Origin: Flavobacteriaceae bacterium
Lineage (GTDB): Bacteria > Bacteroidota > Bacteroidia > Flavobacteriales > Flavobacteriaceae
Direction of reading: 5' to 3'
Length of the DNA: 64,000 nucleotides
NCBI GenBank assembly: GCA_027490305.1
Contig: JAIXYI010000088.1
Coordinates: 62,001-126,000, forward strand
The notes below the pieces were generated by a model that saw only the letters and a list, made by a program, of their open reading frames with translations, was not told the DNA's origin and made no database searches. Below, piece by piece: positions 17,418-25,260 of this stretch. The stretch's first letter is position 1; every line of letters starts with the position of its first letter. The translations under genes and the position numbers were made by a program.

Positions 17418-18250
17418 CAGGCATTTTTGAGGTTGATGATTTCCTGATCGGTCAGGAACCGCCAGTTGCCCCGCGGAAGGTTTTTCTTTGTCAGTCCGGC
17501 AAACGATACCCGGTCAATCCGCAACACGTCGTATCCCAAGTGTTCAAAAACACGGCGGACAATTTTGACGTTGGCGGTGCGAAGGCGGATGCCAACTTCC
17601 GTTTTGGGTTCTTTTTCAATATACGACGCTTCTTCTACAAAGACTTTGTGGTCGTCGATGAAAGGGCCTGCCTGTAGTTTTTCCAAATCCTCGAATTTCA
17701 GGTTTTTGTCAAGCGACACCTGATAGATCTTCGAAGAACGCTGTTTGGGTGCCGCGAACTTGGCCACCATGTCACTGTCGTTCGTCAAAAGCAAAAGGCC
17801 GGTCATGTTGCGGTCCATTTTTCCAACCGAAGTGAGCACGCCATTATAAGCCTGCCGCACGAGCTGTTGCACGCTTCGGTCGGCACTTTCGTCTTTTGAC
17901 GTTGAGAAATTCTTAGGCTTGTTGAGAAGTACGTATACTTTCTTTTCCGGGCTCAGGTCTTTTCCGTCGAAATTCACGACGTCACCCGGTTTTACTTTGT
18001 ACCCCATCTCGGTTACCGGTACGCCGTTTACACGCACGCTTCCCGATTGGATGTAGATATCGGCTTCGCGTCGCGAGCACATACCCGAATTGGCAATGTA
18101 TTTATTGAGACGGATGTCGTCACTTTTGGGTGCGGCTTTGACCGGGGCCTCCTTTCGAGGCGCTGCCGCGCGTTTCTGCATGGGCGGTTTTCGGGTGGGT
18201 TTATCGGTGCCCGGCTTGCGGGTCGGGCGCTTGCCTTCTCGTTTGTCCAT
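17417..18250 (-). CDS. rRNA pseudouridine synthase (RsuA/RluB family)
   Basis: A 277-residue enzyme that converts uridine to pseudouridine in rRNA. A Lys/Arg/Pro-rich N-terminal extension of about 45 residues is followed by an S4 RNA-binding domain (IRLNKYIANSGMCSRREAD) and the RsuA-type catalytic domain. The catalytic Asp lies in GKMDRNMTGLLLLTND, where the usual motif is GRLDxxTxGLLLLTNDG. The start is ATG 18250; an in-frame TTG at 18268 overlaps the promoter element and is rejected. RluB (23S U2605) is the most likely specificity but is not certain. It has its own promoter, separate from the prenyltransferase gene upstream. Confidence 0.9.
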   Translation of the reverse strand: MDKREGKRPTRKPGTDKPTRKPPMQKRAAAPRKEAPVKAAPKSDDIRLNKYIANSGMCSRREADIYIQSGSVRVNGVPVTEMGYKVKPGDVVNFDGKDLSPEKKVYVLLNKPKNFSTSKDESADRSVQQLVRQAYNGVLTSVGKMDRNMTGLLLLTNDSDMVAKFAAPKQRSSKIYQVSLDKNLKFEDLEKLQAGPFIDDHKVFVEEASYIEKEPKTEVGIRLRTANVKIVRRVFEHLGYDVLRIDRVSFAGLTKKNLPRGNWRFLTDQEIINLKNA

Positions 18251-18265
18251 TTGGAGGAATTTCGG

Positions 18266-18273
18266 CAAAGATA
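18266..18273 (-). promoter_or_regulatory. candidate -7 promoter element of the pseudouridine synthase gene
   Basis: TATCTTTG on the minus strand, 15 bases upstream of ATG 18250. It rules out the TTG at 18268 as a start. Confidence 0.55.
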
Positions 18274-18304
18274 CGCAGTAAAACCCGGATGCGCTAACGG
18301 GCGG

Positions 18305-19219
18305 TCAGTCAAGCATCTCGCGGGCGTGCAAAACCGTCGACGGATCGATCAGCACAATCGAAAAAACACCCGCTACGATCAGGCCCTTCAACAGGTTGTG
18401 CAACAGGTTAAACTGCCGCTTGCTCGTGGCCCGCCAAAGCACCAGAAGAAAGATGACAAGAGTGGTTAGGGCGCAGTACAGATACAAATCCATATAGCCC
18501 ACATCGTATACATCCGTCAAGGCATACACCGGAAGTATCGTGAGCAATACCAACAGGGTGATGATTCTTTTCGACATCGCTTCGCCAAACCGCACCGGAA
18601 TGGTCTGGTACCCATTAGCCAAGTCACCCGTCAGGTTTTCGAGGTCTTTCACCATTTCCCGTATCAGTAAAAGCAGGAACAGGAATACGGCATGTATGAA
18701 AATGACGTGGTAAAAGTTCTTGTAATACATCAGGATGGCGAAGAACGGGAGGATGGCCAGAAATGCCGCCATGAGGTTGCCAATCAACGGGAATCGTTTG
18801 ATTTTATGTGAGTAAAACCAAATCAGGAAGATGTAAAACGAGAAAAAGACGATGGCCCGCCAGGAAACCATGGAGGCCAACACGCACGAGAGCAGGTTCA
18901 GGCTGAAATAGACATGCAGTTTGGTGCGTTGGCTGACCAGCCGGTCGAGCATCGACTTATGGGGTCGGTTGATAAGGTCTTTTCGGCTGTCGTAGAAATT
19001 GTTGATGATGTAGCCGGATGCGATGGTCAGTGTGGTCGAAAGCACCAGCACAAATAGTTTCCCGTCAAGCAGTATGTGCAGCGCCCGGCGTTCGTGCGCA
19101 AAAATAAAAATGGCCGACAGGTACTGCGCCAGCGCGATGATAGGGATATTGTATCCGCGGACGACGGAAAACAGGCTGACGATCTTCATCAGCAACAGTT
19201 TGTGTTTCCGGCTTAACAT
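18305..19219 (-). CDS. UbiA-family prenyltransferase (geranylgeranylglycerol-phosphate geranylgeranyltransferase-like)
   Basis: A 304-residue membrane protein with about eight helices and two Asp-rich motifs of the UbiA superfamily: NNFYDSRKDLINRPHKSM and DLENLTGDLANGYQTIPVRFG. Homologues in Flavobacterium are usually annotated as geranylgeranylglycerol-phosphate geranylgeranyltransferase. The substrate in Bacteria is not established, and another polyprenyl acceptor is possible. It lies 21 bases downstream of mevalonate kinase, so a role in using isoprenoid diphosphates fits the context. Confidence 0.82.
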   Translation of the reverse strand: MLSRKHKLLLMKIVSLFSVVRGYNIPIIALAQYLSAIFIFAHERRALHILLDGKLFVLVLSTTLTIASGYIINNFYDSRKDLINRPHKSMLDRLVSQRTKLHVYFSLNLLSCVLASMVSWRAIVFFSFYIFLIWFYSHKIKRFPLIGNLMAAFLAILPFFAILMYYKNFYHVIFIHAVFLFLLLLIREMVKDLENLTGDLANGYQTIPVRFGEAMSKRIITLLVLLTILPVYALTDVYDVGYMDLYLYCALTTLVIFLLVLWRATSKRQFNLLHNLLKGLIVAGVFSIVLIDPSTVLHAREMLD

Positions 19220-19240
19220 TCAGGAGTCAACGTGGGTACG

Positions 19241-20179
19241 TCAGAATTGGTAAACGACGTCCAGTTTGTAGTCTTTGAGGGCCGCTTTGGCACGATCGAT
19301 GTCATGGGTGAAGCCCAATATATAGCCACCTCCACCGGATCCGCAGAGTTTCAGGTAATAGTCGTTCGTTTCGATGCCCTTTTGCCATACGCCATGGAAT
19401 TGCTCCGGTATCATCGGTTTGAAGTGCTGTAAGACGACTTTGGAAAGTTCTTTCGTATTCGTAAGCAAAGACGACACTTCGCCGTGCAGGAAGTTATCGA
19501 TGCAGGCGTCCGAATATTTAATAAACTGTTCTTTTACCATCGTGCGGAATCCTTTATCTTTCAGGCTTTCCATGAATAGTTGAACCATTGGCGCCGTTTC
19601 CTTGGCGATGCCGGAATCCAAAAGGAAGACGGCCGCCTTTCCTTCGACGCGTTGGGCCGGAATGCCTGTGGCTTCGATGTTATCGCTTGAATTGATCAGG
19701 ATCGGGATGCTGAGGTAGGAATTGAGCGGGTCGAGTCCGGAACTTTTCCCATGGAAAAACGATTCCATCGCCGCCAGGATTTCCTTCAGCTTGAGTAGCT
19801 TTTCACGGGTGAGGTTTTCAAGTACCGTGATCTTATCGTTCGCGTAACGGTCATAGACCGCCGCCACCAGCGCACCACTCGAGCCGACGCCGTATCCTTG
19901 CGGGATGCTGGAGTCGAAGTACATCCCGGTTTCCAGGTCATTTTTCAACGCTTCTATGTCAAACGTGACCAACTCCGGTCGCTCCACCTGCAATTGCTCC
20001 AAATGGACGGCAAACCGGCGAAGGCTTTCGTTTGATTTCTTCGCTTCCGGTGAATTCACATGGTCAGCCTTCAGTGCGCCTTTCAGGAAATTATACGGAA
20101 TCGACAACCCTTTCGAGCCTTTGTTGATGGCGTGCTCGCCGAAAAGGAGGATTTTTGAGTAGAAAAGGGGACCCTTCAT
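19241..20179 (-). CDS. mevalonate kinase-like GHMP kinase
   Basis: A 312-residue GHMP-superfamily kinase. Motif 1 near the N-terminus is LLFGEHAINKG, motif 2 (ATP-binding) is IPQGYGVGSSGALVAA, and motif 3 is KLCGSGGGGYILGF. It would phosphorylate mevalonate (or phosphomevalonate) in the cytoplasm. Neighbours are mevalonate diphosphate decarboxylase and a prenyltransferase, which supports a mevalonate-pathway role. The gene starts at ATG 20179, directly beside an AT-rich inverted repeat that separates it from its likely operon partner at 20623-21714. Confidence 0.9.
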   Translation of the reverse strand: MKGPLFYSKILLFGEHAINKGSKGLSIPYNFLKGALKADHVNSPEAKKSNESLRRFAVHLEQLQVERPELVTFDIEALKNDLETGMYFDSSIPQGYGVGSSGALVAAVYDRYANDKITVLENLTREKLLKLKEILAAMESFFHGKSSGLDPLNSYLSIPILINSSDNIEATGIPAQRVEGKAAVFLLDSGIAKETAPMVQLFMESLKDKGFRTMVKEQFIKYSDACIDNFLHGEVSSLLTNTKELSKVVLQHFKPMIPEQFHGVWQKGIETNDYYLKLCGSGGGGYILGFTHDIDRAKAALKDYKLDVVYQF

Positions 20180-20189
20180 TTAAGTTGAG

Positions 20190-20214
20190 AATTGATAATT
20201 AGTAATTGATAATT
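20190..20214. repeat. AT-rich terminal inverted repeat, left copy
   Basis: A 25-bp unit made of two copies of AATTGATAATT separated by AGT. Its inverted partner is at 20611-20635, where the separator differs (22 of 25 positions match). The pair brackets the four-helix-bundle gene. Confidence 0.8.
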
Positions 20215-20221
20215 ATCAGCG

Positions 20222-20572
20222 TTAGCTTTTTTGTTTGAGACTCTTGATAATGCTTGTCAGGAGTCGTAATATCTCGTCAATCAGCAGTAACGTTCGTTGT
20301 ATCGGATAATCGCCTGCTATCGTTACCCGTTCAATCAGTTCGAGCCAATACCGCGTTTCATTCGCCTCTTTCAGTGCGATAGACAACTTGTTGAGGAAGT
20401 CGCGTGTGCTTACAGCGTGCTCCGCCTCCCGTATATTAGCGCCAATCGATGTTCCCGATCGTAATAACTGATTAGAAAGAACGTACTCTCTGTTTTCTTT
20501 AAGGTGCCGGCAGAGTATAATCACTTCAACGGCAAACTCGAAGGATTTCTCCTTCACGACATTCGGCTTCAT
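20222..20572 (-). CDS. four-helix-bundle protein (S23 / 23S rRNA intervening-sequence protein family)
   Basis: A 116-residue, wholly helical protein with the family signatures KSFEFAVEVI, LLRSGTSIGANIREAEHA and LNKLSIALKEANETRYWLELI. Family members form pentameric helical bundles; some are encoded in intervening sequences of 23S rRNA and a related protein (Avd) assists diversity-generating retroelements. No function is known for free-standing copies. The frame is open to 20626, but the extra codons would be translated from the flanking repeat, so ATG 20572 is preferred. It sits inside AT-rich inverted repeats, between two mevalonate genes. Confidence 0.88.
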   Translation of the reverse strand: MKPNVVKEKSFEFAVEVIILCRHLKENREYVLSNQLLRSGTSIGANIREAEHAVSTRDFLNKLSIALKEANETRYWLELIERVTIAGDYPIQRTLLLIDEILRLLTSIIKSLKQKS

Positions 20573-20610
20573 AAATTCTGTTTGGCGTATATCTTTCGAA
20601 GTCCGGACCC

Positions 20611-20635
20611 AATTATCAATTGTCAATTATCAATT
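20611..20635. repeat. AT-rich terminal inverted repeat, right copy
   Basis: Inverted partner of 20190-20214, again a tandem of an 11-bp unit (AATTATCAATT in this orientation) around a 3-base separator. Its outer end encodes the last residues of the decarboxylase at 20623-21714. Confidence 0.8.
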
Positions 20636-21714
20636 GTCAATTGCTTCAGCCCGTTCCCCGTTTCATCACAAATATACTGCCCCTTTTCACAATACGCAAC
20701 CAATTCGCCCGTAATCAGTTGCAAAACTGCTTCGCGAACGTTTTCGGGGTATAAAACGTGGACATTCGCGCCGGCGTCAAGCGTAAAACAAACCGGAATG
20801 CCGGTCTCGCGGCGGAACGACCAGATGCGGTCGAGAATGGCCAATGTGTTCGGTTTCATGAGGATGAAGTAGGGCATCGAGGTCATCATCATCGCATGCA
20901 ACGTGAGTGCCTCGCTTTCGGTGATGGCGATGAACGCGTCGAGATCGCCCGCTTGCAGCGCTTTCAGCAAATCCGAAAGATTGTCATGCGCCTGTTGGAA
21001 ACGCCGTTCAGCATACGGATGTCCGTGCATGAGGTTGTGCCCTGCTGTACTTGAAACCGTCTTTTCCCCTTTGTCGACCAATAGGATGGTATCCTGGTAA
21101 TTTCTGAAGACCGGATGCAACTCAAACGGCAGCGTTACCCCGAATAAATCCGAACTTCCGGGCACATCGGCATGCCGACCCCACACCACCGGATTGCCAT
21201 ACAGGCTGCGGCAGGCACTTCCCGAACCCAGCCGTGCCAGGAAGGAGGCTTTGGTGTGGAAGTAGGTTTCGGTCATATTCGGATACAATTGCTGTTCCAA
21301 TGCCATAAGACAAGCCGACAACGCCGCCATACCTGACGCCGATGAGGCAATGCCGGAACTGTGCGGAAAGGTGTTTTCCGTATGGATGGTCAGGTGATAG
21401 TCGTGCAGGAAAGGCTGGTAGGGGAGGATGCGTTCCAGAAAGGTCTGGATTTTTGGACGAAAACTATCTTTCGGCTTCCCTTCGAAAAAAAGGTCAAACG
21501 AGACGGGGCCCGATGCCTTATGGCGGAACTCCAACCATGTCTGCGTTTTACAATGCTGTAACGTGAAACTGACCGACGGATTAGCCGGAAGTTGACCCGG
21601 TTGCTTTCCCCAATATTTTACCAACGCGATGTTGCTGGGGGCACTGTAACCCACTTTTCCCGGATCGATTGCCAGTGGCGAACCGGAGGGGTGGAAGTCG
21701 GTGGTGTGAGGCAT
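20623..21714 (-). CDS. mevalonate diphosphate decarboxylase
   Basis: A 363-residue GHMP-family enzyme that converts mevalonate-5-diphosphate to isopentenyl diphosphate with ATP. Typical blocks are APSNIALVKYWGK near residue 20, the HSSGIASSASGMAAL ATP-binding loop and GSGSACRSLYG. The Lys/Tyr/Trp of NIALVKYWGK and the conserved Asp in LDAGANVHVL are present. The true start is ATG 21714; the frame is open a further 450 bases but that part is antisense to tspO and lies upstream of the promoter. The last residues (QLTIDN) are encoded by the inverted repeat at 20611-20635, so the C-terminus has probably been altered. Confidence 0.92.
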   Translation of the reverse strand: MPHTTDFHPSGSPLAIDPGKVGYSAPSNIALVKYWGKQPGQLPANPSVSFTLQHCKTQTWLEFRHKASGPVSFDLFFEGKPKDSFRPKIQTFLERILPYQPFLHDYHLTIHTENTFPHSSGIASSASGMAALSACLMALEQQLYPNMTETYFHTKASFLARLGSGSACRSLYGNPVVWGRHADVPGSSDLFGVTLPFELHPVFRNYQDTILLVDKGEKTVSSTAGHNLMHGHPYAERRFQQAHDNLSDLLKALQAGDLDAFIAITESEALTLHAMMMTSMPYFILMKPNTLAILDRIWSFRRETGIPVCFTLDAGANVHVLYPENVREAVLQLITGELVAYCEKGQYICDETGNGLKQLTIDN

Positions 21715-21729
21715 GATGAATTTTATGGG

Positions 21730-21737
21730 CAAAGATA
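21730..21737 (-). promoter_or_regulatory. candidate -7 promoter element of the mevalonate operon
   Basis: TATCTTTG on the minus strand, 15 bases before ATG 21714. It supports that start against the much longer open frame. Confidence 0.55.
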
Positions 21738-21779
21738 CGTTTTTGGCGAAAACCGACGGTGTAACCCTGGCGGAATGCG

Positions 21780-21787
21780 TATCTTTA
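21780..21787 (+). promoter_or_regulatory. candidate -7 promoter element of tspO
   Basis: TATCTTTA, one base off TAnnTTTG, 14 bases before ATG 21802. It is divergent from the mevalonate promoter 42 bases away. Confidence 0.4.
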
Positions 21788-21801
21788 AGGCAAAAATCGC
21801 C

Positions 21802-22278
21802 ATGAACCGATACGTAAAAATCGCACTTTTTGTCGCCACCTGCCTCGCCGTAGGGTTCGTATCCGGACTCGCCACGCGGGAGGGCGTCACTACCTGGTAT
21901 TCCACCGTTGAAAAACCGTCGTTCAATCCACCCAACTGGGTCTTTGCGCCGGTTTGGACGCTTTTGTATGTCATGATGGGAGTCGCCGCCGGTCGGGTGT
22001 GGGGCCGCAGCGAAGCCCAACCGTCGGAGGTGCGCCGGGCACTCTGGTTCTTTTGGATACAACTCGCACTGAACGCACTTTGGTCGGTGCTCTTTTTTGT
22101 GCTTTGGAACCCGCTTCTGGCCTTGGCAGAACTGGTGTTGCTGTGGCTGATGATTTACGAAACGTTGCACAAATTCCGGACGCTTGATCGCGTGGCCGGA
22201 TGGCTTTTGGTGCCCTATCTCGCGTGGGTGAGTTTTGCTGGGGTGCTAAATGCTTCGATTTGGTGGTTGAATCGCTAG
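21802..22278 (+). CDS. TspO/MBR (translocator protein) family membrane protein
   Basis: A 158-residue protein with five transmembrane helices and the Trp-rich signatures of TspO: WYSTVEKPSFNPPNWVFAPVWTLLY would be the first loop and second helix, and WIQLALNALWSVLFF the third. TspO proteins bind tetrapyrroles and cholesterol-like ligands and respond to light or oxidative stress in some bacteria; the role here is unknown. ATG 21802 gives the normal N-terminus; the frame extends upstream but overlaps the divergent decarboxylase. It has its own promoter element. Confidence 0.93.
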   Translation: MNRYVKIALFVATCLAVGFVSGLATREGVTTWYSTVEKPSFNPPNWVFAPVWTLLYVMMGVAAGRVWGRSEAQPSEVRRALWFFWIQLALNALWSVLFFVLWNPLLALAELVLLWLMIYETLHKFRTLDRVAGWLLVPYLAWVSFAGVLNASIWWLNR

Positions 22279-22376
22279 TAAACGCCTGTTTTCACAAGTG
22301 TTCAAGAGCTTATTTATAATCGTTAAAAATTACTTTTATCACCTGTTACTGCGTTGTGTTTTCGCTATGGGGCTTT

Positions 22377-22384
22377 TATCTTTG
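22377..22384 (+). promoter_or_regulatory. promoter of the nuo operon
   Basis: TATCTTTG, with a TTG at 22354-22356 giving a 20-base spacing typical of Bacteroidetes promoters. It lies 25 bases upstream of nuoA and is the only good candidate for the 13-kb operon. Confidence 0.65.
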
Positions 22385-22409
22385 TGCAAATTTTTAGTTT
22401 AGGTGGCTT

Positions 22410-22775
22410 ATGTCCAATAACCAATTCGATTACCTACCCATCCTCATGCAAATGGGGCTCGCCGTCAGTTTTGTGGCGGTCACCATTTTCATTTCGGGAT
22501 TGTTGGGCCCGAGCCGCAAGTCGAAGAACAAAGACAAAAACTTCGAATGCGGTATTGAGTCGGTCGGAAACGCCCGGATTCCTTTCGCGGTGAAGTACTT
22601 CCTTGTCGCCATCCTCTTTGTGCTTTTTGATGTGGAAGTAATCTTTATGTATCCCTGGGCGGTGAATTTCCGCGATATGGGGATGGATGGCATTTATAAA
22701 ATGGGCATCTTCCTCGCGCTTCTTGTAGTTGGTTTTTACTACGTGATGAAGAAGAAAGGCCTTGAGTGGGAGTAA
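22410..22775 (+). CDS. nuoA: NADH-quinone oxidoreductase subunit A
   Basis: A 121-residue membrane subunit of complex I with three helices. The conserved loop KDKNFECGIESVGNARIPFAVKYFL, with the invariant Cys and Glu, and LFDVEVIFMYPWA identify it. ATG 22410 gives a normal N-terminus. First gene of an operon with the complete order A-B-C-D-E-F-G-H-I-J-K-L-M-N. The gap to nuoB (88 bases) contains an AT-rich repeat. Confidence 0.96.
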   Translation: MSNNQFDYLPILMQMGLAVSFVAVTIFISGLLGPSRKSKNKDKNFECGIESVGNARIPFAVKYFLVAILFVLFDVEVIFMYPWAVNFRDMGMDGIYKMGIFLALLVVGFYYVMKKKGLEWE

Positions 22776-22789
22776 GTTGTGTGGTGGGA

Positions 22790-22862
22790 TGCTATATTTT
22801 GAATGAAAACGAACCAATCGGACACGCATTCAAAATCCAAATTTCAAAATTCAGGTTTCAAA
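22790..22862 (+). repeat. AT-rich low-complexity spacer between nuoA and nuoB
   Basis: The spacer holds near-repeated ATTCAAAATCCAAATTTC / CAAAATTCAGGTTTC runs and a GAATG...CATTC pair. It looks like one of the short dispersed AT-rich repeats of Bacteroidetes; family membership is from memory. Confidence 0.45.
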
Positions 22863-22863
22863 A

Positions 22864-23412
22864 ATGAGCGATTCCAAGATAAACCAAGTTGCCGCTCCCG
22901 AAGGATATGCCGGGGAGGGTTTCTTTGCGACGAAACTGAGTGATGTAGTCGGACTCGCGCGCGCCAATTCCCTTTGGCCGCTGCCGTTCGCGACGTCTTG
23001 CTGCGGTATTGAATTCATGGCGACGATGGCCTCACACTACGACGTGGCGCGTTTCGGGTCGGAACGGATGAGTTTCTCGCCGCGGCAGGCCGACATGCTA
23101 CTCGTGATGGGCACCATCGCCAAAAAAATGGCGCCGATTCTCCGTCAGGTATACGAACAGATGGCCGAGCCAAAATGGGTGATTTCCGTTGGAGCCTGCG
23201 CCTGCTCGGGTGGTATTTTCGATACGTATTCGGTCTTGCAGGGAATTGACAAAGTCATTCCGGTAGACGTTTATGTGCCGGGATGTCCGCCGCGTCCGGA
23301 ACAAATCCTCGACGGTATCATGCAATTGCAGGAACTGGTCAAGAACGAATCCGTACGCCGTCGCAGTTCACCGGAATACCAGGAACTCCTCGCATCCTAT
23401 AACATCAAGTAA
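22864..23412 (+). CDS. nuoB: NADH-quinone oxidoreductase subunit B
   Basis: A 182-residue peripheral-arm subunit that holds the terminal N2 [4Fe-4S] cluster next to the quinone site. All motifs are present: [10 protein letters not shown] (tandem Cys), GACACSGG and [11 protein letters not shown]. Its stop overlaps the nuoC start (TAATG). Confidence 0.98.
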   Translation: MSDSKINQVAAPEGYAGEGFFATKLSDVVGLARANSLWPLPFATSCCGIEFMATMASHYDVARFGSERMSFSPRQADMLLVMGTIAKKMAPILRQVYEQMAEPKWVISVGACACSGGIFDTYSVLQGIDKVIPVDVYVPGCPPRPEQILDGIMQLQELVKNESVRRRSSPEYQELLASYNIK

Positions 23413-23930
23413 TGGCACTGGAAAACTCCGTCATACAAACGAAACTCGTCGATACATTCGACCACCTCGTTTCCGATTTTGTACAGATACACGATATCCT
23501 GACCTTTCACGTCGACTCCGACGCCATTCTACAGGTCATGCAGTTTCTGCGGGATGATGAAACGCTCCGTTTCAACTTCCTGACCGATCTCTGCGGGATG
23601 CACCTTCCGGATGCAGACGTCGACAAACGTTTTGCGGTGGTCTACCACATGCATAACTGGATCGACAATAAACGCATCCGCATCAAATGCTTCCTGGGCG
23701 AAGAACCGGAAATCGATTCGGTTACGCCGTTGTTCCTCAGCGCCAACTGGCAGGAGCGTGAGACGTATGATTTCTACGGGATTATCTTTAAAGGACACCC
23801 GCAGTTGAAACGGATTTTGAATATGGACGAGATGGTGTCGTTCCCCTTGCGGAAGGAATTCCCGATGGAAGACGGCGGACGCACCGATAAAGATGACCGT
23901 TTCTTCGGAAGGACGGTCGATAACTGTTAA
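23412..23930 (+). CDS. nuoC: NADH-quinone oxidoreductase subunit C
   Basis: A 172-residue 30-kDa-type subunit of the peripheral arm, separate from NuoD. It has the conserved block ERETYDFYGIIFKGHPQLKR with RKEFPMEDGGR near the C-terminus. Starts in the stop codon of nuoB; nuoD follows after 3 bases. Confidence 0.95.
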   Translation: MALENSVIQTKLVDTFDHLVSDFVQIHDILTFHVDSDAILQVMQFLRDDETLRFNFLTDLCGMHLPDADVDKRFAVVYHMHNWIDNKRIRIKCFLGEEPEIDSVTPLFLSANWQERETYDFYGIIFKGHPQLKRILNMDEMVSFPLRKEFPMEDGGRTDKDDRFFGRTVDNC

Positions 23931-23933
23931 GCT

Positions 23934-25172
23934 ATGGCATCAGATCTTCTTTTACCACCGGAAATCCGCTTCCAGGGTATCATCGACAAACACAAGAACG
24001 ATGACGGAAGCGAACTCGCCATCCTGAACCTGGGGCCTACACACCCCGCGACCCACGGTATTTTCCAAAACATCCTCCTGATGGACGGTGAGCGGATCAT
24101 CGAGGGGGAAGGAACCGTAGGCTACATCCACCGGGCTTTTGAGAAAATCGCCGAAAACCGTCCGTTTTACCAAATCAATACGCTGACCGACCGTATGAAC
24201 TACTGTTCATCGCCCATCAACAACATGGGATGGTGGATGACGGTTGAGAAAGCGCTGAACATTGAAGTGCCGAAGCGTGTGCAGTACCTCCGCGTCATCG
24301 TGATGGAACTCGCCCGCATCGCCGACCATATTATCTGTAACTCGGTGTTGGGTGTCGATACCGGAGCCCTCACCGGCTTCCTATACGTCTTCCAATACCG
24401 CGAGAAGATTTACGAGATTTACGAAGAAATCTGCGGCGCCCGTCTGACGACGAACATGGGCCGTATTGGTGGTTTTGAAAGGGATTGGAGTCCGGAAGCC
24501 TTCCGCAAACTCAATGAATTCCTCGAGGAATTCCCGAAGATATGGGGTGAGTTCGAATCGCTGTTGGTGCGTAACCGGATCTTCATGGACCGTACGATCA
24601 ACGCCGGCAGCATTACGGCCGAGAAAGCGATGAGCTACGGGTTTACCGGTCCGAATCTGCGTGCTGCGGGAATCGATTACGATATCCGGGTAGCACAGCC
24701 GTACTCGTCTTACGAAGATTTCGATTTTGAAATTCCCGTTGGAAAATCAGGTGATACCTATGACCGTTTCTGCGTGCGCAATGCAGAGGTTTGGGAATCC
24801 TTGAAAATCATCCGTCAGGCACTTGACAAAATGCCGGAAGGGCCTTTCCATGCGGATGTTCCGGATTATTACCTGCCGCCAAAAGAAGACGTATACAACA
24901 CCATGGAAGGCCTCATCTACCACTTCAAGATCGTGATGGGTGAGATTCCGGTGCCGGTTACCGAAGTGTACCATGCAGTGGAAGGCGGAAACGGCGAATT
25001 GGGCTTTTACCTGGTGACCGACGGAAGCCGTACGCCATTCCGACTGCATTTCCGCCGTCCGTGCTTCATTTATTACCAGGCGTTCAACGAAATGGTGAAA
25101 GGGGAGATGCTCTCCGATGCCATCGCGACTTTGTCGTCGTTGAACGTGATTGCCGGAGAATTAGACGCCTGA
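23934..25172 (+). CDS. nuoD: NADH-quinone oxidoreductase subunit D
   Basis: A 412-residue 49-kDa-type subunit that forms the quinone-binding cavity with NuoB. Diagnostic blocks are LGPTHPATHGIF (with the quinone-site His), GYIHRAFEKIAENR, DRMNYCSSPINN and the C-terminal SLNVIAGELDA. Full length. The 88-base gap to nuoE is filled with AT-rich inverted repeats. Confidence 0.98.
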   Translation: MASDLLLPPEIRFQGIIDKHKNDDGSELAILNLGPTHPATHGIFQNILLMDGERIIEGEGTVGYIHRAFEKIAENRPFYQINTLTDRMNYCSSPINNMGWWMTVEKALNIEVPKRVQYLRVIVMELARIADHIICNSVLGVDTGALTGFLYVFQYREKIYEIYEEICGARLTTNMGRIGGFERDWSPEAFRKLNEFLEEFPKIWGEFESLLVRNRIFMDRTINAGSITAEKAMSYGFTGPNLRAAGIDYDIRVAQPYSSYEDFDFEIPVGKSGDTYDRFCVRNAEVWESLKIIRQALDKMPEGPFHADVPDYYLPPKEDVYNTMEGLIYHFKIVMGEIPVPVTEVYHAVEGGNGELGFYLVTDGSRTPFRLHFRRPCFIYYQAFNEMVKGEMLSDAIATLSSLNVIAGELDA

Positions 25173-25175
25173 CAG

Positions 25176-25258
25176 AATTATGAATTATAAATTTTGGATT
25201 CTAAATTAATCCGCCTCGACGGCATATAGAATTCATAATTCAAAATTTAAAATAGAGA
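25176..25258 (+). repeat. AT-rich inverted repeats between nuoD and nuoE
   Basis: AGAATTATGAATTATAAAT on the left and AATTCATAATTCAAAATTTA on the right form an imperfect inverted pair around a GC-rich core (CCGCCTCGACGG). No ORF. It resembles a small dispersed repeat insertion inside the operon. Confidence 0.6.
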
Positions 25259-25260
25259 AA

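Noticed and set aside
20190..20635. 23S rRNA intervening sequence
   Set aside because: The four-helix-bundle gene is of that family, but no rRNA sequence surrounds it.
21715..22170. N-terminal extension of the mevalonate diphosphate decarboxylase frame (would give 515 residues)
   Set aside because: It is antisense to tspO, lies upstream of the -7 element at 21730-21737 and has no resemblance to the enzyme family.
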